Shown here: positions 1-9,845 of the stretch, one piece after another
Layout: each line of letters begins with the position of its first letter
Position numbering within the stretch: the first letter of the stretch is position 1
Assembly (NCBI GenBank): GCA_028716365.1
Contig: JAQUPZ010000004.1
Coordinates: forward strand, 1-64,000
From: Kiritimatiellia bacterium
GTDB lineage: Bacteria > Verrucomicrobiota > Kiritimatiellia > UBA8416 > YA12-FULL-48-11
Length of the DNA stretch: 64,000 nucleotides
Reading direction: 5' to 3'
Notes under the pieces: generated by a model
What the model was told of the DNA's origin: nothing
Databases searched by the model: none
The model's input: the letters and a program-made list of their open reading frames with translations, nothing else
Translations under genes and position numbers: made by a program

Positions 1-26
1 CAGATAAGTCGGCATATGGAGATCAA

Positions 27-2516
27 ATGAAAACGATTCGCAACTTTATTTGGGTGTTGATGATTTGCACGCTGTTTTCTATAAAATGGGTCTATGCGGG
101 AGCAGAGAACCGTTCGCTGGCAATTTCAACTGATTCAACCACCGGGCGGTCATTATTACAGGATAAGCAAAGCGGCGTCACATGGGATTTGGGAGTTGTT
201 AAAGAAGTACAGATAGCCAATGACGGTAATAGCGTCACTATCCGCAGTACCATTGCCAAAGATAAAGAAACCCGATTATTGGATGGAGCTTTGTCAATTG
301 CAGCAGAAGATGCTGGTTATGCTCTTGTTCCGTGTCGGGAAGGATTGCTTATTCCTGCCGACAGCACCATGGAATTTTCGCGCCGGTTCAGTACGTCCGG
401 TTACGAAGGCTGTCACATGAACATGATGGGTTTCGTAAAACATGGTGCAGCATTATTGATGACCTGGGAAGATCCATACATTTCACCGGAATTGAAAAAG
501 ACCAGGCAGGGGTTGACCTGTACGGTCTATGTGCGACGGGCGCCGAATACCGACGACACCGCTTCTTCCATAATTAAAATAACGCCACTTGGAAAAGGTG
601 ATTGGAATACGGTAGCAAGCGCTTACCGGAAGATCGCAGAGGAAAAGGGATTGGCGGTTACATTACGCCAGAAAACAAAACGGAATCCGGAAACTGCAAA
701 ACTTGCCGGTTCATCCAATGTCAAGTTGTGGACTTGTCTGAACAGACGACGCAACGTAGAGAGCACAAAGGACGAATCTGTCACGGTACATTGGTCATTC
801 GATGAAGCTGCAAAAGTGGCAGAACATTTGAAGAACGATCTTGGTATTGACCGTTGCCTGTTTACAATCGGTGGATGGACAGAAGGTGGTTACGACTGCC
901 GTCATCCGGATGCTTTACCGGCCAATGCTGAATGTGGTGGTAACGATGCGCTTACTGATGCTGTAAAACGGATCAAGGCGCTTGGTTATGTTGCATGTTT
1001 CCATGATAACTACCAGGACATGTATAAGGATGCAAAATCCTGGAATCCTGATTTTATCCAGAAAAACCGCAATGGTTCGCTGATGGCTGGAGGGCGATGG
1101 CTGGGAGGCCGGGCTTACCTGGTATGCGCACCAAAGACATTGGAGTTGTGTCAGCGTCCGCAAAATCTTTCTGCCATACAGAAACTGTTTGCACCGCAGG
1201 CATATTTCATCGATACGACCTATGCTGTTGGTCCGCAGGAATGTTTCGATCCCAAACATCCTTTGAGTTATGGCGAAGACATTCAGTGGAAACAGAAGTT
1301 GAGCGACTATGCCCGTGATGTATTCGGATTGTTCGGTTCGGAATGCGGACGGGAATGGGCCATTGCACACAGTGAGTTTTTTGAGGGACTCAGCGGGGTC
1401 AGTGGCACATATTATCATAATCTTGATCCTGCGACACTTGGTGCAACAGTCATTCCGCTGTTTGAAATGGTTTATCATGATTGTGAGATTATTTATGGCA
1501 AGTATGGGTACAATCCGGATGGCGCCGCCGAATACGTTGCACATCATGTTCTATGTGGACGAACATTGAACTATCACTCAGTTCCCAGCCACCTTTACTG
1601 GAAGGAGCAAGTCAAGGTGCCGGCGGCGAAAGTTAACGCGAGGCCAGGTGTTCTTTCGGTGGAACCGATTGGTCCGCGTAAATTCCGGATCAAGTATGGC
1701 TGGCAGGTTGATGCCGACTGCACAGGGGATTGGCGGGTATTCGTTCATTTCGGAAAAGGAGAGCCGATTCCATTCCAGAATGATCATTCACCGGCAAAAC
1801 CGTGTGCAACGTGGCGAAAAGGTGATGTTCTGGAGGAAGGTCCTTTTGAGGTTACAGTTCCTGAAAAGATCAGCGAGAATGCGATTGATGTTTACATGGG
1901 ACTTTATCAACCCGCTGTTGGTTTACCGCGTGCCTGGTTGCCCGGTTGCCGTGCTGACTCTCGGGTAATGGTGGGGCGGTTGCAGTTGAAACCCTCGATT
2001 TCATTCAAAAAGGTAGAATCTCATGCCATACATGGCGATGTCGGCTGTTTTGCACAGGCGGATGAAGGATGGGCAGATGGTCTGTGTGTTACGGACCGTT
2101 TCATGAAAAATACACATGAAATTCTTGGTCCCCTTGCGGACCTGACAGTAAATGCGCATATCTCAAAACTTGAATTTCTGACACCTGATCGTGCAGTTCG
2201 TCGTGTTTCATTTACGGAAGGTTCACGAAAAACCATGGTAACGGTGACTGTTAATTTTGGCAATGCCGAGTACATCGCCACATCGAAAGAAGGCAAGGAC
2301 GTAACTCTCCCGACCTATGGATTCCTGATTGAAGCGCCTCGGTTCACGGCATTTCATGCCACCAGTTGGGCTGGGCGGAAATATGATAAACCTGTACTGT
2401 TTACCATCCGCAGTACAAGACGTCATGCAAAGATATTCCATGGTTTCGGCGATACACATATCAACTGGCACGGCAAAGAACTGGAAGTAAAAAGAGACGC
2501 GGGAATCAAATTATGA
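27..2516 (+). CDS. Secreted GH101/GH129-like glycosidase (DUF5696-type)
   Basis: The 829-residue product starts with a Sec signal peptide of about 25 residues (basic start, hydrophobic core, cleavage near YAGA). A beta-rich region follows, then a TIM-barrel-like part at about 250-560. The barrel contains the segment ACFHDNYQDMYKDA, which resembles the endo-alpha-N-acetylgalactosaminidase-like (GH101/GH129, DUF5696) families as I recall them. It also has an FIDTTYAVGPQE strand end and an FGSECGREWA strand that could carry catalytic acids. A beta-sandwich C-terminal region ends the protein. GGAG lies 7 bases before the ATG. The stop overlaps the next start by 4 bases (ATGA), so it is co-transcribed with the hydrolase gene downstream. 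The exact family and the sugar released are inferred; the secreted-glycosidase assignment is firmer than the substrate. Confidence 0.65.
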   Translation: MKTIRNFIWVLMICTLFSIKWVYAGAENRSLAISTDSTTGRSLLQDKQSGVTWDLGVVKEVQIANDGNSVTIRSTIAKDKETRLLDGALSIAAEDAGYALVPCREGLLIPADSTMEFSRRFSTSGYEGCHMNMMGFVKHGAALLMTWEDPYISPELKKTRQGLTCTVYVRRAPNTDDTASSIIKITPLGKGDWNTVASAYRKIAEEKGLAVTLRQKTKRNPETAKLAGSSNVKLWTCLNRRRNVESTKDESVTVHWSFDEAAKVAEHLKNDLGIDRCLFTIGGWTEGGYDCRHPDALPANAECGGNDALTDAVKRIKALGYVACFHDNYQDMYKDAKSWNPDFIQKNRNGSLMAGGRWLGGRAYLVCAPKTLELCQRPQNLSAIQKLFAPQAYFIDTTYAVGPQECFDPKHPLSYGEDIQWKQKLSDYARDVFGLFGSECGREWAIAHSEFFEGLSGVSGTYYHNLDPATLGATVIPLFEMVYHDCEIIYGKYGYNPDGAAEYVAHHVLCGRTLNYHSVPSHLYWKEQVKVPAAKVNARPGVLSVEPIGPRKFRIKYGWQVDADCTGDWRVFVHFGKGEPIPFQNDHSPAKPCATWRKGDVLEEGPFEVTVPEKISENAIDVYMGLYQPAVGLPRAWLPGCRADSRVMVGRLQLKPSISFKKVESHAIHGDVGCFAQADEGWADGLCVTDRFMKNTHEILGPLADLTVNAHISKLEFLTPDRAVRRVSFTEGSRKTMVTVTVNFGNAEYIATSKEGKDVTLPTYGFLIEAPRFTAFHATSWAGRKYDKPVLFTIRSTRRHAKIFHGFGDTHINWHGKELEVKRDAGIKL

Positions 2517-3451
2517 AGACAGCAGTATTCCGCCGGAAATTATTGAATGGATTGGGTGGACCATGGCCCAGTCCTTGTGAACTGAGACCGAAGCGGGTAG
2601 GAAAACCCATCAGGAAAAAGGGTTACACCATCAGTAAATGGTCTTATTTCGTTGAACCCGCAGAACGGGTTTCAGCTTTCCTGCTGGTCCCGGATGGTAT
2701 TGACTCTAAACATCCTGTTCCGGCAATAACAGTCTGGCATCAGCACAATGGCGAGTATCATATTGGGAAAAGTGAACCTGCCGGGTTGACGGGTAATCGC
2801 ATGCATCATACCGGCGCGGCACTGGCTCGGGAAGGTTATGTTGTGCTTTGTACTGACGCGCTTTGTTTCGAAGAACGACAAGATCCGACAGGAAGACTTG
2901 TCGGTGTTGATTATGAACGGTTCGAGTTTCTCCGTTATGTCGTGGCCGGCAAAAGCCTTGCATGGAAGAATATCTTCGATATGAAACGTGCCGTTGATTT
3001 TCTTGTCAGCAGACCGGAAGTGAAAAAGGACCAGATTGGCTGTTACGGACATTCAATGGGCGCAACACATACGTGGCTGATAGGGCCGTGGGAGAAGCGA
3101 ATCCGTTGTCTGGTTGGAAACTGTTGTCTGCCGACATATGCTGGAATTCATCGTGAACATATGCTGCATTGTTTCCCGAATTTTATCCCTGGCTTGTATC
3201 AATATGGAGATACTTATGATATTGCTGCATTAATTGCGCCGCGGCCGTTGCTCCTGAACTTTGGAGAACTTGACAAGGGTAGCCCTGTTGATGAGGTCAG
3301 GAAAGGGATTAAGGTCATTACGTCGGTTTACAAAACAAAACACGCGACCGGTAATTTTTCCTTTTACGTCGAAAAAGGTGCTGAACACGTTCTTTCCCAA
3401 AAAATGTGGCGTCGAACTCTCGATTGGTTCAATCGACATTTGAGATATTAA
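2513..3451 (+). CDS. Alpha/beta hydrolase (dienelactone hydrolase/acetyl esterase-like)
   Basis: This 312-residue protein has no signal peptide and looks like a single alpha/beta-hydrolase domain. The nucleophile elbow is GHSMG in the segment CYGHSMGATH. The charge-relay Asp is probably in GELDKGS, and the His is in KGAEHVLS near the C-terminus. That order (Ser, Asp, His) is normal for the fold. It resembles the carbohydrate-esterase and dienelactone-hydrolase proteins common in PVC glycan loci. The ATG overlaps the stop of the upstream glycosidase gene, so translation is coupled. This suggests that the esterase removes acyl groups from products of the glycosidase. Substrate is unknown. The start is fixed by the overlap. 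Confidence 0.75.
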   Translation: MKTAVFRRKLLNGLGGPWPSPCELRPKRVGKPIRKKGYTISKWSYFVEPAERVSAFLLVPDGIDSKHPVPAITVWHQHNGEYHIGKSEPAGLTGNRMHHTGAALAREGYVVLCTDALCFEERQDPTGRLVGVDYERFEFLRYVVAGKSLAWKNIFDMKRAVDFLVSRPEVKKDQIGCYGHSMGATHTWLIGPWEKRIRCLVGNCCLPTYAGIHREHMLHCFPNFIPGLYQYGDTYDIAALIAPRPLLLNFGELDKGSPVDEVRKGIKVITSVYKTKHATGNFSFYVEKGAEHVLSQKMWRRTLDWFNRHLRY

Positions 3452-3484
3452 AGTCAGGTCTACATAAGGACTTTCCATGTTTTC

Positions 3485-5404
3485 TCAGGGATTTTTGCCT
3501 ACGCCTTTTTCCATGAGTTTCTTAAGTTCATCCAGATGATCCTTATAAACACCCCGCGGATCTGTGTTGTGCTGTTTGCATAGAGAAGCGGCCATTCCTA
3601 CCACTTCTCCCATCATACCGGTGGTTCGCTGGACACGAATCGTGCCAAGTGCCACGTGTGTCACGCTGATATGTCTACCGGCCATAAACAGATTGTCTAT
3701 ATTACGTGAATAGAAACAACGATAGGGAATTGGATACGGTTTAACTTTGACATGTTTGGCTATTGATCTGAATTCCTGACCCGGAAAATCCTTGCGGTTT
3801 TGTGGTGAAGGATAATGCAGATCAATACTCCATGTCGTAGTAACAGAAGCATCGGGAAATTCAGTCAGACCTACAACATCCTGCTGCTTTAATATAACAT
3901 CACCCATTAGCCGGCGCGATTCGCGTTTACCGCCAATATAAGCAACCCAGTCAAGTTTCCAGGAAGCATATTTTTCTTTGCCGGCGCTGCTATTTTTCAA
4001 GTAAGCCCAGTTTCCATATGCCGCCCTTAATGCATGATCGCGGATTTGTTCGATATCGGTGATTTGGTCACGATTCATGCCCGCTTCCCAGTCCCAGTCG
4101 CCGCGGGTTGATTTACTGCAGGTTTTTTCGTTGAACTGCAATGCCCATGGGCAGAGCGGAAAAGTGACCGGTGTATCCTTCTTTGTCGCATACCATTGTA
4201 CTGATGTCCCCATAACTTGTTTATCAGCTTTCTCAGGGGCTTCTGATTCGCCAGTCTCACTTTTTGCTTCGCGTCCCATGCGATAGTCAGCACCTGCCAG
4301 GAAACCAAGGTTACCATCACCCGTACAATCCGCGAACAATCGTCCCCGAAATCTTGTTTCTCTGTTTGATCTGATATTCTGGGCAATGATGGCGACGATT
4401 TTATTGCCTTCTTTTTCCACCCGGGTGGCGTGTTCATTGAGAAATAACTTGATGTTTTTCTCTGCCTGGACTGCGTTCAATTTTCTTTTGTCCTCGTAGT
4501 TGCTTGATGGCCCGGCATTGTGTTCCTTTTTTTCCGGATGCTTCTCAATAACCTCAAGGATTCGTTTGCTGCGTGATGATTCGGGATCACGTTTAGCCTC
4601 CCACAGGTTCCAGTGACCGATCGGACCGATCTCATCGACGAGGTTACCGAGGTTGGGGTAGGGCTTCTGGTGAATGAGACCAGAAAGGCCAACTCGAACT
4701 TCGGAGCTGTTATTTCCGCCGAGTACGGGACGGTCTTGAATCAGAGCGACGGTCACTCCCAGTCGTGCTGCAGAAATCGCAGCACAGGTTCCAGCCATGC
4801 CGCCACCGACAACGACAAGGTCGAATTTGCCAGCATCTTCCGGTTGATCAGGCAGATTCAGAGCGTGACGTCGGAACTCGTTAAACGATTTACCTTCATT
4901 CGGCGGTACAAATGCAGGATCACTGCAGAAAACAATCGAATCGCAACGCCCGTCAAAACCAGTGAGATCGTGTAATCCCAGTGTTATTTTCTTTGTAGCG
5001 CCAACTTCAACTGTTCCGCCTTTTTGCCAATGCCACTCTGCGCCCTCAGTACCAAATATGGTCGGCAGAGCTTTTCCATCTACGAGAACCTGGAATTTAC
5101 CCGGCGCATCTTCAACCTGCCATGGAGCAACCCAATCGCGGGTCCTGACGAACAATTGATACGTTCCAGATGCGGGAAATTCCACGGCCGTAGTTGCATC
5201 AGCAACAGGATTACCAAGTCCATGCGCGAGCAGAAAAGATGATCCCATCTGGTCCATTGCCTGTTGATCAACAACCCAGCCGCCGCTATTTTGGAACAAC
5301 TCCGCCTCCAACATTACAATATTATTATCCGCCGCTATCGCGTGCATGCATCCGATACCCAAGATCAGAAACATGATCACAACAAGGTGTTTAATTATCT
5401 TCAT
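3485..5404 (-). CDS. Secreted FAD-dependent oxidoreductase with golvesin/xanthan-lyase-like N-terminal module
   Basis: The 639-residue product begins with a signal peptide (about 25 residues). A jelly-roll-like module at about 28-165 resembles the golvesin/xanthan lyase carbohydrate-binding-like domain. An FAD_oxidored-type domain follows: the dinucleotide motif VVVGGGMAGTCAAISAARLG is at about 198-217, then RPVLGGNNSSEVRVG, and a second FAD segment GRLFADCTGDGNLG. The C-terminal NLFMAGRHISVTH motif is also typical. Such proteins are frequent in PVC genomes; their substrates are mostly unknown. The gene lies 14 bases downstream of the hydrogenase maturation protease gene on the same strand, with an AAAGGGA ribosome binding site, so it is probably read through from the hydrogenase operon. 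Whether it exchanges electrons with the hydrogenase is inference only. Confidence 0.8.
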   Translation of the reverse strand: MKIIKHLVVIMFLILGIGCMHAIAADNNIVMLEAELFQNSGGWVVDQQAMDQMGSSFLLAHGLGNPVADATTAVEFPASGTYQLFVRTRDWVAPWQVEDAPGKFQVLVDGKALPTIFGTEGAEWHWQKGGTVEVGATKKITLGLHDLTGFDGRCDSIVFCSDPAFVPPNEGKSFNEFRRHALNLPDQPEDAGKFDLVVVGGGMAGTCAAISAARLGVTVALIQDRPVLGGNNSSEVRVGLSGLIHQKPYPNLGNLVDEIGPIGHWNLWEAKRDPESSRSKRILEVIEKHPEKKEHNAGPSSNYEDKRKLNAVQAEKNIKLFLNEHATRVEKEGNKIVAIIAQNIRSNRETRFRGRLFADCTGDGNLGFLAGADYRMGREAKSETGESEAPEKADKQVMGTSVQWYATKKDTPVTFPLCPWALQFNEKTCSKSTRGDWDWEAGMNRDQITDIEQIRDHALRAAYGNWAYLKNSSAGKEKYASWKLDWVAYIGGKRESRRLMGDVILKQQDVVGLTEFPDASVTTTWSIDLHYPSPQNRKDFPGQEFRSIAKHVKVKPYPIPYRCFYSRNIDNLFMAGRHISVTHVALGTIRVQRTTGMMGEVVGMAASLCKQHNTDPRGVYKDHLDELKKLMEKGVGKNP

Positions 5405-5418
5405 GTAAAGTCCCTTTC

Positions 5419-5904
5419 TTATGGTTTCTTAATAATTGATGATTTTGTCAAATCGCGTAATTCGGATACAAGCTTTTCTGCCAGCTTAATGAGAGTTTCT
5501 TCCAGGACGGGTGACAATTCATTTCCGGGTACAGTTGAGGCCGGGATGACACCAAGCAGAAAAACCTTGTCAGGGCAATGACCGCGCATTTCGCTGACAA
5601 GGAGCATTTCCTGAATACCAATCTGATGCGGGGACATCTTTAAAGGTATTTGTTTCAGCATAATATCTTTTTTGTCATAACGGAGCAGTGTACCGGGTTC
5701 ACCTTTTGCCTTAATCACGTCCACGATATAAACCAATTCCGCTTCTTCGAGTTTATGGGTTATCATGATACCCGAGGTACCGGCATCACAGAGTTCAACA
5801 TTATCGGGGAATTGATAATTGTTTTCCAGGTAACGGATGAAATGTACCCCGAATCCTTCGTCCGACAGAAGTAGATTACCAGCACCTAGAATAAGGATTT
5901 TCAT
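5419..5904 (-). CDS. hybD: [NiFe]-hydrogenase maturation endopeptidase
   Basis: The 161-residue protein is the HyaD/HybD-type protease that trims the C-terminus of the hydrogenase large subunit after nickel insertion. The start is GAGNLLLSDEGFGVHF. The three expected nickel-sensing ligands are present: the acidic residue in SDEGFGV, Asp in CDAGTSG, and His in MSPHQIG. The ORF stays open upstream to 6174, but the ATG at 5904 begins the family's usual N-terminus (MKILILGAGN). It also sits one base after the stop of the large-subunit gene, so 5904 is chosen. Its substrate is the neighbouring large subunit, whose C-terminal extension is intact. Cytoplasmic. Confidence 0.92.
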   Translation of the reverse strand: MKILILGAGNLLLSDEGFGVHFIRYLENNYQFPDNVELCDAGTSGIMITHKLEEAELVYIVDVIKAKGEPGTLLRYDKKDIMLKQIPLKMSPHQIGIQEMLLVSEMRGHCPDKVFLLGVIPASTVPGNELSPVLEETLIKLAEKLVSELRDLTKSSIIKKP

Positions 5905-5905
5905 C

Positions 5906-7591
5906 CTAAACAACTTTAACTCTGGTGATTTCCCTGCCTTCAGGATCAACCGCATGCACTGCACAGGCGATGCAGGGGTCAAATGAATGAATGGTCCTGA
6001 TAAGTTCCAGCGGCTTTTCTGCTTGTGCCACCGGGTTACCAACCAGCGATGCTTCGTATGGACCCATGTTACCTTTTTCGTCACGTGGCGAGGCATTCCA
6101 TGTCGATGGAACGACTGCCTGATAGTTTTCAATCTTCTTGTCCTTGAAAACAATCCAGTGCGAGAGAGTGCCACGAGGTGCTTCGTGGAAACCTACACCC
6201 TTGAATTCACCGTTTGGGATTTCAATGCGGTTTGCATAGGTCTTGTCACCGGCGGCAATATTTGCGATCAACTTGTCCAGTTGTTCGAGCGAAAAGTCCG
6301 CCATCATGCATGCCCTGATACCCCTGGCAAGGTGCCTGCCCATTGTTGAGTGATAGTCCTTCATGCTGATACCGATTTTGGTATTTGCCTCGTCTACCAG
6401 CTTTTTTACGCGCGTATCGCCGTGTGCATAGCAGATGAGCATCTGGGCGAGGGGGCCGACCTGGACCGGCTGGTCCGCAAATCGTGGCGCCTTGCACCAT
6501 GAATATTTACCTTCTGCTTTGAACTCGTTATAGGCAGGCTTGGTTTCGCCGCTCCATGGATGAAGGGCGCTGTTCCCCTCATACCAGGCGCGCGCGACCG
6601 ATTCCTGGATGTTATTTACCAGGTATTCATCATTATGGCTTTTGATAAACCGTGTCTTTTCGAGGTCACCTTGTGTTATAAACCCACCAGGAAGTGTGAA
6701 TTTAGTGTTCGTAGTATCTTCCGGGAATTCTGGAACTGCCAGGTAATTTGTAACGCCTGCGCCATAAGAGAACCAATCCTTGTAAGCCGCAGCAATTGCA
6801 ACAAGATCGGGATAATAGACCTGTTTCACGAAATCGCGTGTATCTTCCATGAGTGTTCGCAGCAGACTCAGGCGTTCCATATTTAGAGTGGCAAGATTTT
6901 CCATATTGATTGCCGTTGCGACTCCACCGACACACAGGTTCTGGATATGGGGATTTTTCCCGCCAAGAACTGCAACTGCCTGGGCTGCTTTCCTCTGGTA
7001 ATCCAATGCTTTAAGGTAATGCGCAACGGCCATGAGATTGACTTCGGGAGGCAACTTCATGGCCGGATGTCCCCAGTATCCAGATGCGAAAATACCGAGC
7101 TTGCCACCGGCGGCAAAACTCTTCAATTTTTCCTGAACGGCTTTGAACTCCGTTGGGCTATTGCCGGGCCAGTCAGAGAGACTTTGCGCAATCTGGGCGG
7201 TTTTGTTTGGATCGGCCTTGAGAGCTGAAAGGACATCCACCCAGTCAAGGGCTGACAGGTGATAGAAGTGGACAATATGGTCCTGTACAGAATGCTGGGC
7301 GATAATGATATTCCGGATATAATTTGCGTTCAGAGGAACCGGTGCCTTGAGGGCATTTTCCACCGAGCGAATGGATGCGATGGCGTGTACTGTTGTGCAG
7401 ACACCGCATATGCGCTGGGCAAAAACCCATGCGTCCTGCGGTTCTTTTCCCTTCAGTATAACTTCAAGTCCGCGCCACATTTGGGCGGATGACCAAGCGT
7501 TTACCACCTTGTCGCCGTTGACTTCAGCATCAATGCGCAGGTGTCCTTCGATTCTCGTAACTGGATCCAAAGTTATTTTTCGCGTTGCCAT
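5906..7591 (-). CDS. hybC: [NiFe]-hydrogenase large (catalytic) subunit
   Basis: This 561-residue protein carries the Ni-Fe active site. The N-terminal ligand motif is RICGVC (in the segment AQRICGVCTTVHA, about residues 60-75), and the C-terminal motif is DPCIACAVH. About 15 residues follow the final His; this is the peptide removed by the HybD-type protease encoded next door. The N-terminal PVTRIEGHLRID segment is also family-typical. It would be exported as a complex with the Tat-signal small subunit and has no signal of its own. Length and gene order match group 1 membrane-bound uptake hydrogenases like E. coli hydrogenase 2. It oxidises H2 and passes electrons through the Fe-S clusters of HybO and HybA to the membrane subunit. 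Confidence 0.97.
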   Translation of the reverse strand: MATRKITLDPVTRIEGHLRIDAEVNGDKVVNAWSSAQMWRGLEVILKGKEPQDAWVFAQRICGVCTTVHAIASIRSVENALKAPVPLNANYIRNIIIAQHSVQDHIVHFYHLSALDWVDVLSALKADPNKTAQIAQSLSDWPGNSPTEFKAVQEKLKSFAAGGKLGIFASGYWGHPAMKLPPEVNLMAVAHYLKALDYQRKAAQAVAVLGGKNPHIQNLCVGGVATAINMENLATLNMERLSLLRTLMEDTRDFVKQVYYPDLVAIAAAYKDWFSYGAGVTNYLAVPEFPEDTTNTKFTLPGGFITQGDLEKTRFIKSHNDEYLVNNIQESVARAWYEGNSALHPWSGETKPAYNEFKAEGKYSWCKAPRFADQPVQVGPLAQMLICYAHGDTRVKKLVDEANTKIGISMKDYHSTMGRHLARGIRACMMADFSLEQLDKLIANIAAGDKTYANRIEIPNGEFKGVGFHEAPRGTLSHWIVFKDKKIENYQAVVPSTWNASPRDEKGNMGPYEASLVGNPVAQAEKPLELIRTIHSFDPCIACAVHAVDPEGREITRVKVV

Positions 7592-7611
7592 AACGAATAG
7601 TTCTCCAAAAC

Positions 7612-8907
7612 TTAAGCGCTTATTTTTTGTTCAATTTTATGTTCAACAGGTTTTCCATGACTGTGCAGGTGAATTTTCGGAAGCACTGGTACAAGTTTCA
7701 CAAGCACCTGATATCCGAGAATTTCGAAAGCGACGATGCTGACCGTAATCCCGAGCTCTGCGAGTGATGGGAAATATGTCCAGCCTGGTCCAGGATTGTA
7801 GCCGATCAGATACACGTTGAAACGGTAAAGGCCGCCGCCGAGAACGATCATGACTGCCGAGATGAAAAGTGTCCGCAGCGACAACCGGTTTCTCCTGTTG
7901 AACAGGATGAGTGATCCGAATGCTACGAGCGCAAATTCCAGCAGAAAGAAAAAGGAATAGAAATCGAAGCGAACCGCTGCCGCAAGTTGCCCGCGCCAGG
8001 CAAGATCGCCGATGACAACAGTCATCCATATGGCCGTAAGCCAGGGAATGATGCTTGCAATGCCTGAAAGCTCCTTTGCCTCGTAGGGACGCTTGAAGGC
8101 GTAACAGGAAATAAGTGATTCAAGGATTACCATGGAATAACCGATGTATATGCAGTTAATAAGGAAGAGCAATGGCAGGAAACCTGTGTGCCAGAGAGGG
8201 TTCAGCTTGGTCGTCGCGATCAGGAGCATTGATCCGAGGGATGACTGGTGCATGGTCGGAAGGGTAATACCAAGGACGATGAAGAAAATCAGGACTTTTT
8301 CCAGTAGCGGCCTTATCCATCCTGCGGCCTTGCGCACCTTGTCGATATGGTTGATCAGGGTTTCTTTCTTTGGAGCCAGGGAGGGATGAAGCCAGTCGAT
8401 AAAAGTGCGCAGCCGCAGCCATTCTGACTTTTCAAGGCTATACAGTATGGCTGGCAGGAACTCGATGATGAGTACGACCGTGTAAGCCATCACGCACAAC
8501 GCAACCTCGAACAGGGCCGAATTGAACTGCCATTGAGACGGAACGAAGAAATTATAAACGTTCCAGGGTCGCCCAAGATCAATCATTACTGAAATGCCCG
8601 CAAAACCGTATCCAAACATGCTGGTGAGGATGCATGATCGTATCAGCGGATGGTAATGCATGTGGTGGCGGATATAAACAAGGATGGCCACTGCGTATCC
8701 ACCGCAGGCCATAGCTGTGCCTGTGGCAACATCATATGTCAGCCATATACCCCATGGGAAACCGTCGCTCATGCCGGAGACAGCGCCTATGCCCTTGATA
8801 CACCGGACAGCCAGCAGGTAACCTCCCATCAGGACAAAGGCAAGGAGGACAAAGAAGGATTTGGTAAAGAGATCTCCTTCGTGTTTCTGATAGTCTTCGT
8901 GATGCAT
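7612..8907 (-). CDS. hybB: Hydrogenase membrane subunit, HybB/NrfD family
   Basis: The 431-residue protein is highly hydrophobic with about ten membrane-spanning segments (for example around FFVLLAFVLMGGYLLAV near the start). It belongs to the NrfD/PsrC family of quinone-reactive integral membrane subunits, which have no haem. In HybB-type hydrogenases it accepts electrons from the ferredoxin subunit HybA and reduces menaquinone. The segments GFPWGIWLTYDVATGTAMACGG and DLGRPWNVYNF are typical of HybB. It is two bases from hybA upstream and 20 bases from the large-subunit gene downstream, so it is part of the operon. A classical di-haem cytochrome b HyaC is not present. Confidence 0.93.
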   Translation of the reverse strand: MHHEDYQKHEGDLFTKSFFVLLAFVLMGGYLLAVRCIKGIGAVSGMSDGFPWGIWLTYDVATGTAMACGGYAVAILVYIRHHMHYHPLIRSCILTSMFGYGFAGISVMIDLGRPWNVYNFFVPSQWQFNSALFEVALCVMAYTVVLIIEFLPAILYSLEKSEWLRLRTFIDWLHPSLAPKKETLINHIDKVRKAAGWIRPLLEKVLIFFIVLGITLPTMHQSSLGSMLLIATTKLNPLWHTGFLPLLFLINCIYIGYSMVILESLISCYAFKRPYEAKELSGIASIIPWLTAIWMTVVIGDLAWRGQLAAAVRFDFYSFFFLLEFALVAFGSLILFNRRNRLSLRTLFISAVMIVLGGGLYRFNVYLIGYNPGPGWTYFPSLAELGITVSIVAFEILGYQVLVKLVPVLPKIHLHSHGKPVEHKIEQKISA

Positions 8908-8909
8908 TG

Positions 8910-9845
8910 CTAGTGCTTGCCTCCATCGGGTCTTTTATCTGGTCCTTCGGGATGCTTCTCCTGCTTGTGAATATTCCTTAAGGCAATAACAAAGAGGGTT
9001 GCATAAAGGGCGATTGGAGCGATAAAACCTTTATATATTGTGTGGTGAATATTTTCAGAAAATACAGCCGGCGCCTCTTGCGGTAATTCAGGGAACCCGA
9101 GTTTCGTAAAAGGTACAGCAGACAGGAAAAGATAATTGGTGCCGCCAACTTCTTTTTCTCCGAAAATCTGTGGAATATATTTGCCGGGGTTTTGCTGGAT
9201 CCTAGCTCTGGCTTCCTGGAGCAGTTCCTTGCGCGTGCCGAAGATAATTGCCTCGGTTGGGCAAACTTCGACGCAGGCAGGAATTCCCTTTTCCTTCAGA
9301 TTGGTGCTTTTACAGAAATTACACTTGATAATCTGGGGGAGCGCCCGGTCCCACTGGAACTTGGGAATATTGAAAGGGCAGGCGACCTGGCAATAACGGC
9401 ATCCTATACAGATGTCCTTATCATAGTCCACGATACCGGTTTCTTCATCCTTGGTCAGTGCGCCGACCGGGCAAACTGAAACACAGGATGCCTTCTGGCA
9501 ATGCATACATGAGTGTTTGACATACGACCACGGTGTGTTCTTTTCCTTGAAAAGTTTGATAATGGTCCGTGTATTTCCGGACAGGTCAATTGGTGAATCC
9601 CACAGGCCGTCCTTGTCAAAGCTGGCTTTTTCCACTTCCTGGTTACCGTCTTTTCCATTGACCCGTTTGCAGGCCACCATGCACGTTTTGCAACCGACAC
9701 ATTTAGTGGCATCGTAAAGCATGCCCAGGTTTTTGTTGTTAACCGGCGGCATGCCCGAAAAGGCAAGGGCAGGAGTAACGGCAAGAAATCCTGCGCCGGT
9801 TCCCGTAGCAATTTTTAAAAAATCACGCCTGCTTTGACTTTTCAT
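8910..9845 (-). CDS. hybA: Hydrogenase Fe-S subunit, periplasmic ferredoxin HybA
   Basis: This 311-residue protein has a Tat signal (SRRDFLKIATGTGAGF). Cysteine motifs suited to four [4Fe-4S] clusters follow: CVGCKTCMVACK, then CMHCQKASCVSVCP, CIGCRYCQVACPF, and CNFCKS with ACVEVCP. A single hydrophobic helix near the C-terminus (FIAPIALYATLFVIAL) would anchor it in the membrane. It links the small subunit HybO to HybB. Its first 23 bases overlap the end of the small-subunit gene, indicating translational coupling. No cysteine of the four cluster motifs appears to be missing. Confidence 0.95.
   Translation of the reverse strand: MKSQSRRDFLKIATGTGAGFLAVTPALAFSGMPPVNNKNLGMLYDATKCVGCKTCMVACKRVNGKDGNQEVEKASFDKDGLWDSPIDLSGNTRTIIKLFKEKNTPWSYVKHSCMHCQKASCVSVCPVGALTKDEETGIVDYDKDICIGCRYCQVACPFNIPKFQWDRALPQIIKCNFCKSTNLKEKGIPACVEVCPTEAIIFGTRKELLQEARARIQQNPGKYIPQIFGEKEVGGTNYLFLSAVPFTKLGFPELPQEAPAVFSENIHHTIYKGFIAPIALYATLFVIALRNIHKQEKHPEGPDKRPDGGKH

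Noticed and set aside
915..1547. 210-codon frame on the minus strand
   Set aside because: Antisense to the GH101-like gene and without any domain signal.
5905..6174. N-terminal extension of the hydrogenase protease frame
   Set aside because: The extension overlaps the large-subunit gene and encodes nothing family-like; the family start is at 5904.
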